From Cellulomonas humilata (GTDB lineage: Bacteria > Actinomycetota > Actinomycetes > Actinomycetales > Cellulomonadaceae), in assembly GCF_030814415.1 (NCBI RefSeq), contig NZ_JAUSVB010000002.1:682001-746000 (forward strand): 64,000 bases of DNA. Direction: 5' to 3'. The stretch's first letter is position 1. Every line of letters begins with the position of its first letter. Position numbers and translations under genes: made by a program. Below the pieces are notes generated by a model that was given only the letters and a program-made list of their open reading frames with translations, was not told where the DNA came from and searched no databases. Below are positions 41,636 to 50,263 of the stretch, piece after piece.

Positions 41636-44190
41636 GCCGCGCGTCCTGGCACCTGCGGGCGAACGCCCTCGTCGGCGCGTGGCTCGTGGCCGCCGCGCTG
41701 CTCGCGCTCGGTCACCGGGCCGTCCCTGCCGCCCCGTGGCTGCTCGTGCACCTGCTCCTGCTCGGCGCGGTGAGCACGGCGATCCTCGTCTGGAGCCAGC
41801 ACTTCGCGGACACCCTGCTGCGCCGGCCCGCGCGCGGCGGGCGCACCGGCCTCACCGCGCGGCTCGCTGTCCACACCGTGGGAGCCCTGGCCGTCGTCCT
41901 CGGCGTCGCCGGGTCGGTCGCGTGGCTCGTCGTCGCCGGTTCGGCGCTCGTGGCCGCCGCCGCACTCGTGCAGGTCGGGATCATGGTCGTGCAGTCGCGC
42001 GCCGCACTCCCGTCGAGGTTCGGGCACGCGGTCCGGTACTACGTGGCCGCCGGGCTGGTGCTTCCCGTCGCGGTCGGGTGCGGCGTCGTGATGGCGCGCG
42101 GCGAGGTGAGCGACGTCGTCCACGCCCGGCTGTACGTCGGGCACGTCGCCCTCGCGCTCCTCGGCTGGGTCGGGCTCACGGTGCTCGGCACGCTCGTCGT
42201 CCTGTGGCCGACCGTCCTGCACGCTCGGATCGAGCCGGCGCAGGAGGCTGCGGGCCGCAGGGCGCTGCCCGTCGCGCTCCTGGGCCTGGTGCTGGTCGCC
42301 GCGGGTGCGGCGAGCGGATGGCGGGTGCTGGTCGGGCTCGGCGCGGTGGTCGTCGCTCTCGGCACCGCGATCGGCGGCACCGTCATGGTCGCCCAGGCGC
42401 GCACGTCGCCGCCGCGCACGTATGCCGCCTGGAGCCTTGCTGCAGCCGTCGTGTGGCTCACGGCGTGCACGGTGGCGTTCGGCGCGCTGGTCGTCACCGC
42501 TCCGGGCTGGGTCGCGGCCGCGGAGGGCTTCCGGGTGCTGGTCGTTCCCTTCGCGGTGGGGTTCGCCGCGCAGATCCTCGTCGGCTCGCTCTCGTACCTG
42601 CTGCCCGTCGTCCTCGGGGGTGGACCGGCGACCGCACGGCGGACCGCGGCCGAGCTCGACCGCGGTGCGGTCCTGCGGGCCGTGCTGGTCAACGGCGGCC
42701 TCGTGCTGTTCGCAGCGCCCGTGCCCAGCGCCGTGCGCGTCCTCGCGTCCTTCGTCGTCCTCGGGGCGCTCGTCGCGTTCCTCGCGCTGGCCGGCCGCGC
42801 GGTGCTCGCCGCCCGGCGTCGTGAGGGTGTCCCGGTGCCGGAGCCCCGGTCGTCGCGCAGTGGTGCTGCCGTCGTCGCGACCGGTCTGCTGGCGATGGTC
42901 GTCGCCCTGGGCGTGGCCGTCGATCCCGCCGCCGCGGGCATCGGGTCGAGCACGCCGACGGACCCGGTCGTCGCGACGGGACGCACCACCACGGTCGCCG
43001 TGCGCGCGCTCGACATGCGCTTCAGCCCGTCGACCGTGGAGGTCCCGGTGGGCGACAGGCTCGTCGTCGAGGTCACCAACGAGGACGACGACGTCCACGA
43101 GCTCGTCGTCGAGAACGGTGCCGGGTCGGGCCGTCTGTCGCCCGGAGAGCAGGGCACCATCGACGTCGGAGTCGTCGGCGGCGACCTCGACGGGTGGTGC
43201 CCCGTGGCCGGCCACCGCCAGATGGGGATGACCCTGACGATCGTCGCCAGCGGTGCGCCGACAGAGCACGCCGAGCACACCCAGCAGGCCGAGCGGCCCG
43301 ATGCCGAGCCCGACGTCATGGCGACCCCGGCGCCGTCGTTCGTCCCGCACGAGGCGACCGTGGCGCCTGCCGATCCCGGCGCCACGACCCACCGCGTGAC
43401 GCTCGCCGTGACGGAGGTCGTCCGCGAGGTCGCACCCGGCGTGACGCAGCGGCTGTGGACGTTCGGCGGCCAGGCGCCAGGACCCGTGCTGCGGGGCCGC
43501 GTCGGGGACCGGTTCGAGATCACGCTCGTCAACGACGGGTCCATCGGCCACTCGATCGACTTCCACGCCGGCGCGCTGGCGCCCGACGACGTCATGCGGA
43601 CGATCCAGCCGGGGGAGTCGCTGACCTACGAGTTCACCGCGACGCGGTCCGGGATCTGGATGTACCACTGCTCGACGATGCCGATGTCGATGCACATCGC
43701 GAGCGGGATGTTCGGCGCCGTCATCATCGACCCGCCGGGTCTGCCGGACGTCGACCGCGAGTACGTCATCGTGCAGTCCGAGCTCTACCTGGGCCCGCAG
43801 GGAGAGGTCGCCGACGCGGCGAAGGTCGCCGCGCGGAGCTCCGACCTCGTGGTGTTCAACGGGTACGCGAACCAGTACCGCGACCGACCCCTGGAGGCCG
43901 TGGCGGGCGAGCGGGTGCGCTTCTGGCTCCTCGACGCCGGGCCGAACCTGCCCAGCGCGTTCCACGTCGTCGGCGGCCAGTTCGACACCGTCTACCGCGA
44001 GGGCGACTGGGTGCTGCCGGACGGCGGCTCGACGGGCACGGGTGGCGCGCAGGTGCTCGACCTCGCACCGGCCCAGGGCGGGTTCGTGGAGCTGACGTTC
44101 CCCGAGCCGGGCACGTACGCCTTCGTGACCCACGCGATGGCCGACGCCGAGGCGGGAGCGCTGGGCCGGGTGCTCGTCGCCGGTGGCTGA
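41632..44190 (+). CDS. nirK: Copper nitrite reductase fused to membrane domain and cupredoxin
   Basis: An 852-residue fusion. Residues 1 to about 440 form some eleven transmembrane helices. About 455-540 is a blue-copper cupredoxin with ligands H489, C523, H528 and M531 (GWCPVAGHRQMGM). From about 575 to 852 is a two-domain NirK. Type-1 copper ligands are H640, C680, H688 and M693. Type-2 ligands are H645, H679 and H834. Catalytic D643 and H778 are also present, so the enzyme looks fully active. It would reduce nitrite to NO outside the membrane, the cupredoxin acting as built-in electron donor and the membrane part as anchor or quinol/heme conduit. Coupled by ATGA to the NnrS-like gene. Confidence 0.92.
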   Translation: MSRASWHLRANALVGAWLVAAALLALGHRAVPAAPWLLVHLLLLGAVSTAILVWSQHFADTLLRRPARGGRTGLTARLAVHTVGALAVVLGVAGSVAWLVVAGSALVAAAALVQVGIMVVQSRAALPSRFGHAVRYYVAAGLVLPVAVGCGVVMARGEVSDVVHARLYVGHVALALLGWVGLTVLGTLVVLWPTVLHARIEPAQEAAGRRALPVALLGLVLVAAGAASGWRVLVGLGAVVVALGTAIGGTVMVAQARTSPPRTYAAWSLAAAVVWLTACTVAFGALVVTAPGWVAAAEGFRVLVVPFAVGFAAQILVGSLSYLLPVVLGGGPATARRTAAELDRGAVLRAVLVNGGLVLFAAPVPSAVRVLASFVVLGALVAFLALAGRAVLAARRREGVPVPEPRSSRSGAAVVATGLLAMVVALGVAVDPAAAGIGSSTPTDPVVATGRTTTVAVRALDMRFSPSTVEVPVGDRLVVEVTNEDDDVHELVVENGAGSGRLSPGEQGTIDVGVVGGDLDGWCPVAGHRQMGMTLTIVASGAPTEHAEHTQQAERPDAEPDVMATPAPSFVPHEATVAPADPGATTHRVTLAVTEVVREVAPGVTQRLWTFGGQAPGPVLRGRVGDRFEITLVNDGSIGHSIDFHAGALAPDDVMRTIQPGESLTYEFTATRSGIWMYHCSTMPMSMHIASGMFGAVIIDPPGLPDVDREYVIVQSELYLGPQGEVADAAKVAARSSDLVVFNGYANQYRDRPLEAVAGERVRFWLLDAGPNLPSAFHVVGGQFDTVYREGDWVLPDGGSTGTGGAQVLDLAPAQGGFVELTFPEPGTYAFVTHAMADAEAGALGRVLVAGG

Positions 44191-44199
44191 CGTCCTCGA

Positions 44200-44239
44200 C
44201 GAGGAGTGCGGGGGGTCGGTGCCGAGCCGGCGCTCCTCG
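44200..44239 (+). terminator. Probable terminator after nirK
   Basis: CGAGGAGTGC pairs with GCGCTCCTCG (10 bp, one wobble) around a 20-nt GC-rich loop, followed by GTTGTT. Confidence 0.55.
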
Positions 44240-44244
44240 GTTGT

Positions 44245-44250
44245 TAGGGT
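44245..44250 (+). promoter_or_regulatory. -10 box TAGGGT of leaderless promoter (MOSC gene)
   Basis: TAGGGT followed by six bases and ATG 44257; no ribosome site. Confidence 0.55.
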
Positions 44251-44256
44251 CCGAGC

Positions 44257-45129
44257 ATGTCGGAGCCAGCCCTCGTCGTCTCGGCGCTCACCGTCTTCCC
44301 GGTGAAGTCGTTCGCCGGTACCCCGATGACGTCGATGGACGTCGAGATCGCCGGCCCGCGGGGCGACCGCCGGTGGATGGTCGTCGACGAGCACGGCTCG
44401 ACGCTCACCGCTCGCAGCCACCCGCGCATGCTCGCCGCCCGGGCGACGAGGTACGACGGAGGGGTGCGCCTCCGTGCCGACGGCCTGCCGACGCTCGACG
44501 TGGGCGAGCCGTCCGGGCCGCCCGACGTCCCGGTACAGCTCAAGCGCCTGGACACCGCGACCCGCGCGGGCGACGAGGCCGACGCGTGGGTCTCGGACCT
44601 CCTCGGTCAGCACGCGAGCCTGGTCTGGCTCGACGACCCGGCCCGCCGGGGGATGGCGGAGGCGCACGGCGGGACGCTGGCGGACCCGCTCGCCCTCACC
44701 GACACCGGACCGGTGCACGTGACGACGACGGCGTCGCTCCGTCGACTCGACGCGTGGGCCGCCGAGCTGCACGACGAACGGGTCGCTCGTGCCCTCGAGA
44801 AGGGTGACCCCGAGCCCGCGCCCCGCACGGCTCTCGACATGCGCCGGTTCCGCCCCAACCTGGTGGTGGACGGTGACCTCGAGCCGTTCGTCGAGGACGG
44901 CTGGGCCACGCTCGTGGTCGGGGACGTCGAGCTGCGGTTCGCCGACCACTGCGGGCGGTGCGTCCTGACCACGATCGACCCGGACACGCAGGTCAAGGGC
45001 AAGGAGCCCCTCGCGTCGTTGGCGCGGCACCGACGTCGCGACGGCGAGGTGTGGTTCGGCATCCAGATGGTCCCCGTGCGCGGCGGCGTCGTCACGGTCG
45101 GCGACGGTGTCCGGACGTCGGACCGGTAG
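44257..45129 (+). CDS. MOSC domain protein (mARC-like molybdenum enzyme)
   Basis: A 290-residue protein. An N-terminal MOSC_N beta-barrel (ALTVFPVKSFAGTPMTSMDV, then GPRGDRRWMVVDEHG) is followed by a MOSC domain with FRPNLVVDGDLEPFVED and the cysteine segment FADHCGRCVLTTIDPDT. The Cys before VLTTIDP is the expected Mo ligand of mARC/YcbX-type N-reductases. It probably reduces N-hydroxylated compounds or carries sulfur for molybdenum cofactor. It is next to the denitrification genes but has its own promoter, so a shared need for molybdenum cofactor is only suggestive. Confidence 0.88.
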   Translation: MSEPALVVSALTVFPVKSFAGTPMTSMDVEIAGPRGDRRWMVVDEHGSTLTARSHPRMLAARATRYDGGVRLRADGLPTLDVGEPSGPPDVPVQLKRLDTATRAGDEADAWVSDLLGQHASLVWLDDPARRGMAEAHGGTLADPLALTDTGPVHVTTTASLRRLDAWAAELHDERVARALEKGDPEPAPRTALDMRRFRPNLVVDGDLEPFVEDGWATLVVGDVELRFADHCGRCVLTTIDPDTQVKGKEPLASLARHRRRDGEVWFGIQMVPVRGGVVTVGDGVRTSDR

Positions 45130-45139
45130 CGTGCGGCAC

Positions 45140-46309
45140 GTGAGCTCACCGGTCCTGGCGGATGTCGTTCGGCTGCTCGAGCGCCGCTACCCCCCGTCCA
45201 CGGCCGAGTCGTGGGACGCGGTCGGCCTGGTCACCGGCGACCCGTCCCAGCCCGTGCGCCGCGTGCTGTTCGCGGTCGACCCCGTGGCCACCGTCGTCGA
45301 CGAGGCGACCGCCTGGGGGGCTGACCTCGTCGTGACGCACCACCCGCTGCTCCTGCGGCCCGTGCACTCGATCGCCGCCACGACGTTCAAGGGCGCCCTG
45401 CTGCACACGCTGGTCCGCACCGGCACCGCCCTGTACACCGCGCACACCAATGCGGACGCGGCAGCCGGGGGAGTCAACGACGCCCTGGCCGCGGCGCTCG
45501 GGCTCGTCGGCACGGTGCCCCTGGACCCCGCCCCGGCAGAGTCCCTGGACAAGCACGTGGTGTTCGTCCCCGTCGCGGACGCGGAGCGCCTGGTCGACTC
45601 ACTCGGGGCCGCGGGCGCAGGTGCGATCGGCGACTACACGCGGTGCGCGTGGACGTCGACCGGCGAGGGGACGTCCACCCCGTCCGAGGCTGCGTCGCCC
45701 ACCGTCGGTTCCGCCGGGGAGGCGTCGCGCGTCGTGGAGGCGCGCGTCGAGATGGTCGCCCCGCGTCGTCTGCGCTCGTCGGTCGTCGCCGCCATGCGTG
45801 CCGCGCACCCGTACGAGGAGCCGGCGTTCGACGTGCTCGAGCTCGCGTCCTGGCCCGGCTCGACGGGCACCGGCCGCGTCGGGACGCTGGGGGAGCCGAC
45901 GACGCTGCGCGCGTTCGCGGCCGCCGTTGCCGCCGCGCTGCCGGCGACCGTCCAGGGTGTGCGGTTCGCGGGCGATCCCGACGGTCGGGTCGAGCGCGTG
46001 GCTGTCGTCGGTGGGTCCGGCGACTCGTTCTTCGACGCCGTGCGTGCGTCGGGCGTCGACGCCTACGTGACCGCCGACCTGCGCCACCACCCAGTGTCGG
46101 AGCTGCGCGAGCGCGCCGACCACGAGGGCTCATCCACGCCCTACCTCGTCGACGTCGCGCACTTCGCCTCCGAGTGGCCCTGGCTCGCCTACGCGGCCCG
46201 CGCCCTGGAGCAGGACGCCGCTGCTGCGGGGACTACGGTGGAGACCCGCGTCAGCACGGTGAGCACCGACCCGTGGACGGGACGCGTCGCGAGCCCGGAA
46301 ACCGCATGA
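45140..46309 (+). CDS. Nif3-like dinuclear metal centre protein
   Basis: About 389 residues of the Nif3/DUF34 family. Metal-binding stretches are VVTHHPLLLRP, LYTAHTNADAAAGGVND and the C-terminal VVGGSGDSFFDAV. A PII-like insert sits between the two halves, as in many bacterial forms. GTG 45140 is used; GTG 45131 would add three residues and is equally possible. It is the first gene of a conserved actinobacterial cluster (Nif3, zinc ribbon, phosphatase). Related proteins are linked to GTP cyclohydrolase-like chemistry and metal handling, but function is unsettled. Confidence 0.9.
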   Translation: MSSPVLADVVRLLERRYPPSTAESWDAVGLVTGDPSQPVRRVLFAVDPVATVVDEATAWGADLVVTHHPLLLRPVHSIAATTFKGALLHTLVRTGTALYTAHTNADAAAGGVNDALAAALGLVGTVPLDPAPAESLDKHVVFVPVADAERLVDSLGAAGAGAIGDYTRCAWTSTGEGTSTPSEAASPTVGSAGEASRVVEARVEMVAPRRLRSSVVAAMRAAHPYEEPAFDVLELASWPGSTGTGRVGTLGEPTTLRAFAAAVAAALPATVQGVRFAGDPDGRVERVAVVGGSGDSFFDAVRASGVDAYVTADLRHHPVSELRERADHEGSSTPYLVDVAHFASEWPWLAYAARALEQDAAAAGTTVETRVSTVSTDPWTGRVASPETA

Positions 46310-46343
46310 AGCCTGACCCCACAGCACCGCCGGAAGGACACCC

Positions 46344-47090
46344 GTGACGACTGCACCCGCAGCGGACCAGCGCCGACTGCTCGACGTCCAGGCTCTCGAC
46401 ACCCGCCTCGACCAGATCGCCCACAAGAAGCGCACGCTGCCGGAGCTCGCGCGGCTGACCGAGCTGGGCTCGCAGGTCACCGACCTGCACACCGCCCTCG
46501 TCACGTCCCAGACGGCGGTCAGCGACCTGCAGCGCGAGCTGCGCAAGGCGGAGGCGGACGTCGAGCAGGTGCGGGTACGTGCTGCGCGCGACCAGGCGCG
46601 GCTCGACTCCGGCACCGGCAGCCCCAAGGACCTGCAGGCGCTGCAGAGCGAGCTGGGCACCCTCGGGCGTCGGCAGGCCGAGCTCGAGGAGGTCGAGCTC
46701 GACGTCATGGAGCGGCTCGAGGCCCACGAGAAGGCGCTCGCCGAGGTCACCACGGCGCACGAGTCGCTCGCCGAGAAGCGTGCCGGGGTGGAGGCGGAGC
46801 GCGACGCCGCGTACGCCGCTCTCGACGCCGAGGCCGAGACGGTCCGCGCCGAGCGTGCGACGGCCGTCGACGGCCTGGACGGCGGGCTGGTGACGCTCTA
46901 CGAGCGGTTGCGCGCCCAGCTGGGCGGCAAGGGTGCCGGTGCCCTGCGCGGGCGTCGGTGCGAGAGCTGCCGGCTCGAGCTCAACCCGCTGGACGTCGAG
47001 GCGATCGTCAAGTCCCCTGAGGACCAGGTGGCGCGTTGCGAGGAGTGCGGTCGCATCCTCGTTCGCATCCCGGAGCCCGCGAAGGGCTGA
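46344..47090 (+). CDS. Coiled-coil protein with C4 zinc ribbon
   Basis: A 248-residue protein. Residues 10 to about 185 form a long antiparallel coiled coil rich in Leu, Glu and Arg. The C-terminus is a zinc ribbon with CESC and CEEC pairs (CESCRLELNP, later VARCEECGRIL). This family lies between Nif3 and the RNase H/phosphatase gene in mycobacteria (Rv2229c context). It starts with GTG after AAGGACACCC, 34 bp past the Nif3 stop. It probably contacts nucleic acid or a partner protein; exact role unknown. Confidence 0.9.
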   Translation: MTTAPAADQRRLLDVQALDTRLDQIAHKKRTLPELARLTELGSQVTDLHTALVTSQTAVSDLQRELRKAEADVEQVRVRAARDQARLDSGTGSPKDLQALQSELGTLGRRQAELEEVELDVMERLEAHEKALAEVTTAHESLAEKRAGVEAERDAAYAALDAEAETVRAERATAVDGLDGGLVTLYERLRAQLGGKGAGALRGRRCESCRLELNPLDVEAIVKSPEDQVARCEECGRILVRIPEPAKG

Positions 47091-47134
47091 GCCGCAGGTC
47101 GCGCGTCCGGCGGGAGAGCGACAGACTGCGAGTC

Positions 47135-47878
47135 GTGAGCGACGCCGCTGAACCGCTGGAGACCAACGCTGCCGACCCTGCGGGACGGGCGCCACGACCG
47201 TCCGGCGCCGGCGTCCGGTTCGACGAGGAGCAGCCGGTCACGGTCGTGCTCGTCCGGCACGGCCAGACGACGATGACCGTCTCGCGCGGGTACTCCGGGT
47301 CCGGTGAACCCGGGCCGCCCCTCGACGAGACCGGTCTGCGGCAGGCGCGTGACGCCGCGAACCTCGTCGACCGCGTCGGACGCGACCTGTGGGGCGACAT
47401 CCCGTACCCGAGCGAGATCATCGTCTCGCCCATGGTCCGCACGCAGCAGACCGGTGCGATCATCGCCGAGAGGCTTGGGCTGCCCATCCGGACGGACGCC
47501 ACGTTCCAGGAGGCGAACTTCGGGGAGTGGCAGGGGCTGACCGCCGAGCAGATCGAGGAGCGCTGGCCCGGTCAGCTGGAGCCGTGGCACACCAAGGCCG
47601 ACCTGCGGCCGCCCGGCGGCGAGTCGATCGAGGACGTGGGGCGCCGGCTGCAGCGCGGCCTCGACGGGTTGCTGGCCGAGGGCGTCGACCGGACGGTCGT
47701 CGTCGTGAGCCACGCCGTCTCCATCCGCGCCGCCCTCGGGGTGACCATGGGCGCGCAGCCGTCGTCGTGGAGCCAGCTGCGGGTCGCGCCCGCGTCCGTG
47801 AGCATCGTGCGCCTCTTCGCAGACCGCCGCGACGAGATCGCCGTGGTGGGTGTGCCGAGCGAGGGCTGGTCGTCCTGA
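47135..47878 (+). CDS. Histidine phosphatase (CobC/PGM-like), without RNase H domain
   Basis: A 247-residue phosphoglycerate-mutase-fold acid phosphatase. The phosphohistidine site VVLVRHGQT starts near residue 34, with the Glu of FQEANFGEWQGL and second His in VVVVSHAVSIRAALG. In mycobacteria the orthologous locus (Rv2228c) encodes an N-terminal RNase HI joined to this phosphatase. Here only a short disordered N-terminus (about 30 residues) is present, so the RNase H half is missing. GTG 47135 is chosen as the first codon after the zinc-ribbon stop with some upstream GGGAGAG. Substrate may be alpha-ribazole phosphate or another small phosphate. Confidence 0.88.
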   Translation: MSDAAEPLETNAADPAGRAPRPSGAGVRFDEEQPVTVVLVRHGQTTMTVSRGYSGSGEPGPPLDETGLRQARDAANLVDRVGRDLWGDIPYPSEIIVSPMVRTQQTGAIIAERLGLPIRTDATFQEANFGEWQGLTAEQIEERWPGQLEPWHTKADLRPPGGESIEDVGRRLQRGLDGLLAEGVDRTVVVVSHAVSIRAALGVTMGAQPSSWSQLRVAPASVSIVRLFADRRDEIAVVGVPSEGWSS

Positions 47879-47882
47879 CCGG

Positions 47883-49052
47883 TCAGCTCGTGGCGACGAG
47901 CGCGAGCGTGGCCGCGACCACCGTCAGCGGGGCGAGCAGCAGCCCCTGACGCACGATCGTGCCGGCCGGGACGTTGAGCATCACCGTGCGGCACCGCTGC
48001 CACCACAGGACGGTCGCGAGCGAGCCCCACGGCGTGATCAGCGGCCCGACGCCGGTGCCGATGAGCAGCGCCGCGAGCCGCAGCGGGTCGGTACCGGCGG
48101 CCGGCTCGAGCGCGAGGTAGGCGGGCAGGTTGTTCATCGCGTTCGACGCGAGCGCGCCCGTGGCGGCCACCTGCAGGAGCGCGCCCGGACCGTTGCCGGT
48201 GCCTGCTGCCTGGGCGAGCAGCGTGCCGAGGCCCTGGGCATGGGCCGTGGCGACGACGACGAAGAGACCGAGGACCACGAGCAGCGTCCGCCACGGCACC
48301 AGGTCGCGCGCCGGCACGGGCAGCTTCTGGTGCCGGGCGAGCGTCACCGCGAGCAGCACGACGGCCACGACGATGGCGGTGGGTGCGGTCGGAGCGCCGA
48401 CGACGAACGCGACCGCCAGCACTCCGACCGCGACCGCGGACACGACGAGCAGGGTCCGGTCGCGCACAGGGTGCGGCGGGCCGGGGTCGTAGGAGCCGCC
48501 GAGCGACCGCCGGTCCCGCACCGCCAGGACGGCAACCGTGACCAGGATCGCCGCCAGCGCCGGTGCCCACATCAGCCCGAGGTACCCGACGCCGTCCGCG
48601 CGCAGGAGGTGGTCGGCCAGCAGGTTGGTGAGGTTGGAGACCGGCAGGACGAGCGACGCGGTGTTGGCCAGCGCGAGCACCGCGAGCGCGAACGGCAACG
48701 GCGGGGTGCGCGTGTGCCGAGCGAGGGCGATGACGACCGGCGTGAGCAGCACGGCCGTCGTGTCGAGCGACAGGACCGCGGTGCTCACGGTTGCCAGCAC
48801 GACGATGAGCCCCCACAACGCCCAACGACGACCGCCCGCCACCCGCGAGGCCAGCCCTGCGGCGGCGTCGAACAGGCCCGCACCGGCGCACATCTCCGCG
48901 ACGACCGTCAGGGCCGCGACGAAGACCAGGACCGGGAGAGTCCGCTCGGCCAGGTCCCGGGCGTCGTCGGCGGGCAACGCACCGGTGACCAGCACGAGCA
49001 CGGTCACGACGACCGCGACGAGCCACCAGGGCACGTGCCGACGGCGGGCCAC
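47883..49052 (-). CDS. ArsB/NhaD-like ion transporter
   Basis: A 389-residue membrane protein with ten to twelve helices, of the ion-transporter superfamily (ArsB/SLC13-like). Recognisable segments are LSLDTTAVLLTPVVIALARH, ANTASLVLPVSNLTNLL and the late ASNAMNNLPAYLAL with GTGVGPLITPWGSLATV, the two opposed hairpin signatures. Arsenite, sodium or organic acid transport is possible. No ars genes adjoin. The GTG start abuts the yaaA stop with no gap, so the two are probably co-transcribed. Confidence 0.85.
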   Translation of the reverse strand: MARRRHVPWWLVAVVVTVLVLVTGALPADDARDLAERTLPVLVFVAALTVVAEMCAGAGLFDAAAGLASRVAGGRRWALWGLIVVLATVSTAVLSLDTTAVLLTPVVIALARHTRTPPLPFALAVLALANTASLVLPVSNLTNLLADHLLRADGVGYLGLMWAPALAAILVTVAVLAVRDRRSLGGSYDPGPPHPVRDRTLLVVSAVAVGVLAVAFVVGAPTAPTAIVVAVVLLAVTLARHQKLPVPARDLVPWRTLLVVLGLFVVVATAHAQGLGTLLAQAAGTGNGPGALLQVAATGALASNAMNNLPAYLALEPAAGTDPLRLAALLIGTGVGPLITPWGSLATVLWWQRCRTVMLNVPAGTIVRQGLLLAPLTVVAATLALVATS

Positions 49053-49832
49053 TCAGGCCACGACGAGCTCGAGCGTCCGCGCACCACGCGTCGGCGGACC
49101 GAGCTCGACGGCCAGCAGGGCGGAGCCGACGAGCTCGGCGGCGACCCGGGCCAGCCCCTCGGCGTCCTGCGGCGCGCGGCCGCGGCGGGTCAGCAGGTGA
49201 CGGGTGAGGACTCCACGCGTGTGCTTCGCGTTGTGCGAGACGACCGAGCGCTTGCCGTCGAGCTCACGGAGCACGCGGACCTGCACCCAGTCGGACGACC
49301 GCGGCGGGTGCCACGCGGCGAGGTACGTCGCGGACCGGCAGTCGACCACCAGCTCACCGTCGGCACGCGCGTCGAGCTCGACACCGAGCGCACCGCGCCA
49401 CGCACCGGGCAGCGACCCGATGCCGGGCAGGTGCGTGCCCATGGACAGGCGGTAGGCGGGGATCAGGTCGTCCGGCGCGACGAGCCCCCAGAGCCCGGAG
49501 ACGATCCGCACGCTCTCCGCCGCGCGCGCACGGCCCGTCGGCGTGAGCCGGTCCAGGCCGGCCGCCGCGTAGAGCACGCCCGAGTACACGTGCTTCGCCT
49601 CGCGCGTCGGGGCGCTGCGCAGCTGCACGTTCCGCGCGATCTCGGCATCGAGGCTGGCCCCGACGCCCAGCACCTGCAGGGCGTCGGTCGACGCACTGAC
49701 CTCGATGAGCGCGTCCAGCACCTTCTCCCGCACGGGGAACAGGTCGGGTGACGAGAGGCTGGAGAGGTCGAGCTGGGGGCCGCGGGCGCGCGGCGGCGTC
49801 TTGCCCTCGGAGGGCGGCAGGAGCACGAGCAC
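49053..49832 (-). CDS. yaaA: YaaA family peroxide-stress protein
   Basis: A 259-residue DUF328 protein. The family's opening LPPSEGKTP and the segments HVYSGVLYAAAGLD, GLWGLVAPDDLIPAYRLSMG and VVSHNAKHTRGVLTR are all present. E. coli YaaA limits free iron and DNA damage during H2O2 stress. A TACAGT -10 box six bases before GTG 49832 and the lack of a ribosome site suggest a leaderless mRNA. Confidence 0.92.
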   Translation of the reverse strand: MLVLLPPSEGKTPPRARGPQLDLSSLSSPDLFPVREKVLDALIEVSASTDALQVLGVGASLDAEIARNVQLRSAPTREAKHVYSGVLYAAAGLDRLTPTGRARAAESVRIVSGLWGLVAPDDLIPAYRLSMGTHLPGIGSLPGAWRGALGVELDARADGELVVDCRSATYLAAWHPPRSSDWVQVRVLRELDGKRSVVSHNAKHTRGVLTRHLLTRRGRAPQDAEGLARVAAELVGSALLAVELGPPTRGARTLELVVA

Positions 49833-49838
49833 GCCTGA

Positions 49839-49844
49839 ACTGTA
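49839..49844 (-). promoter_or_regulatory. -10 box TACAGT of leaderless yaaA promoter
   Basis: Minus-strand TACAGT, six-base spacer, then GTG 49832. Confidence 0.5.
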
Positions 49845-49879
49845 GGCTCCGCGCCACGGTGCAGCGCGAGGAGGACCAG

Positions 49880-50263
49880 ATGGCGCACGTGAAGATCTAC
49901 GGCCGACGTGACGTCTGGCAGGACCGCCGAGGGTCCGTGTCCGACGCGGTGCACCGGGCGCTCACCGGGACCTGGGGCCTGCCCGCGGACAAGCGGTTCC
50001 ACCGCTTCCTGCTCCTGGACGCCGACGACCTGGTGGCGCCGCGCGGCAAGGACTACCTGGTCGTCGAGATCCTCTGCTTCACGGGCCGCACGCGCGAGGC
50101 CCGGCGCGCCCTGATCGCCGCGTTCTACGACGACGTCGCTCCCACGCTCGGGCTCGCCCTCGACGACCTCGAGGTGATCATCATCGAGAGCCCGCCGGAG
50201 AACTGGGGGATCCGCGGCGTCTCCGGTGACGAGCTGTCCCTGACCTACCGCGTGGACGTCTGA
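49880..50263 (+). CDS. Tautomerase-family protein lacking the catalytic Pro1
   Basis: A 127-residue protein of the tautomerase superfamily. The beta-alpha-beta pattern AHVKIYGRRDVW ... LEVIIIESPPENWGIRG ... DELSLTYRVDV fits actinobacterial members. Those enzymes use the N-terminal Pro after Met removal as base; here residue 2 is Ala (MAHVK). The start is firm, with GCGAGGAGGACCAG in front. It may have lost tautomerase activity or use another residue. Its 3' end overlaps the convergent HTH gene by 19 bp. Confidence 0.82.
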   Translation: MAHVKIYGRRDVWQDRRGSVSDAVHRALTGTWGLPADKRFHRFLLLDADDLVAPRGKDYLVVEILCFTGRTREARRALIAAFYDDVAPTLGLALDDLEVIIIESPPENWGIRGVSGDELSLTYRVDV

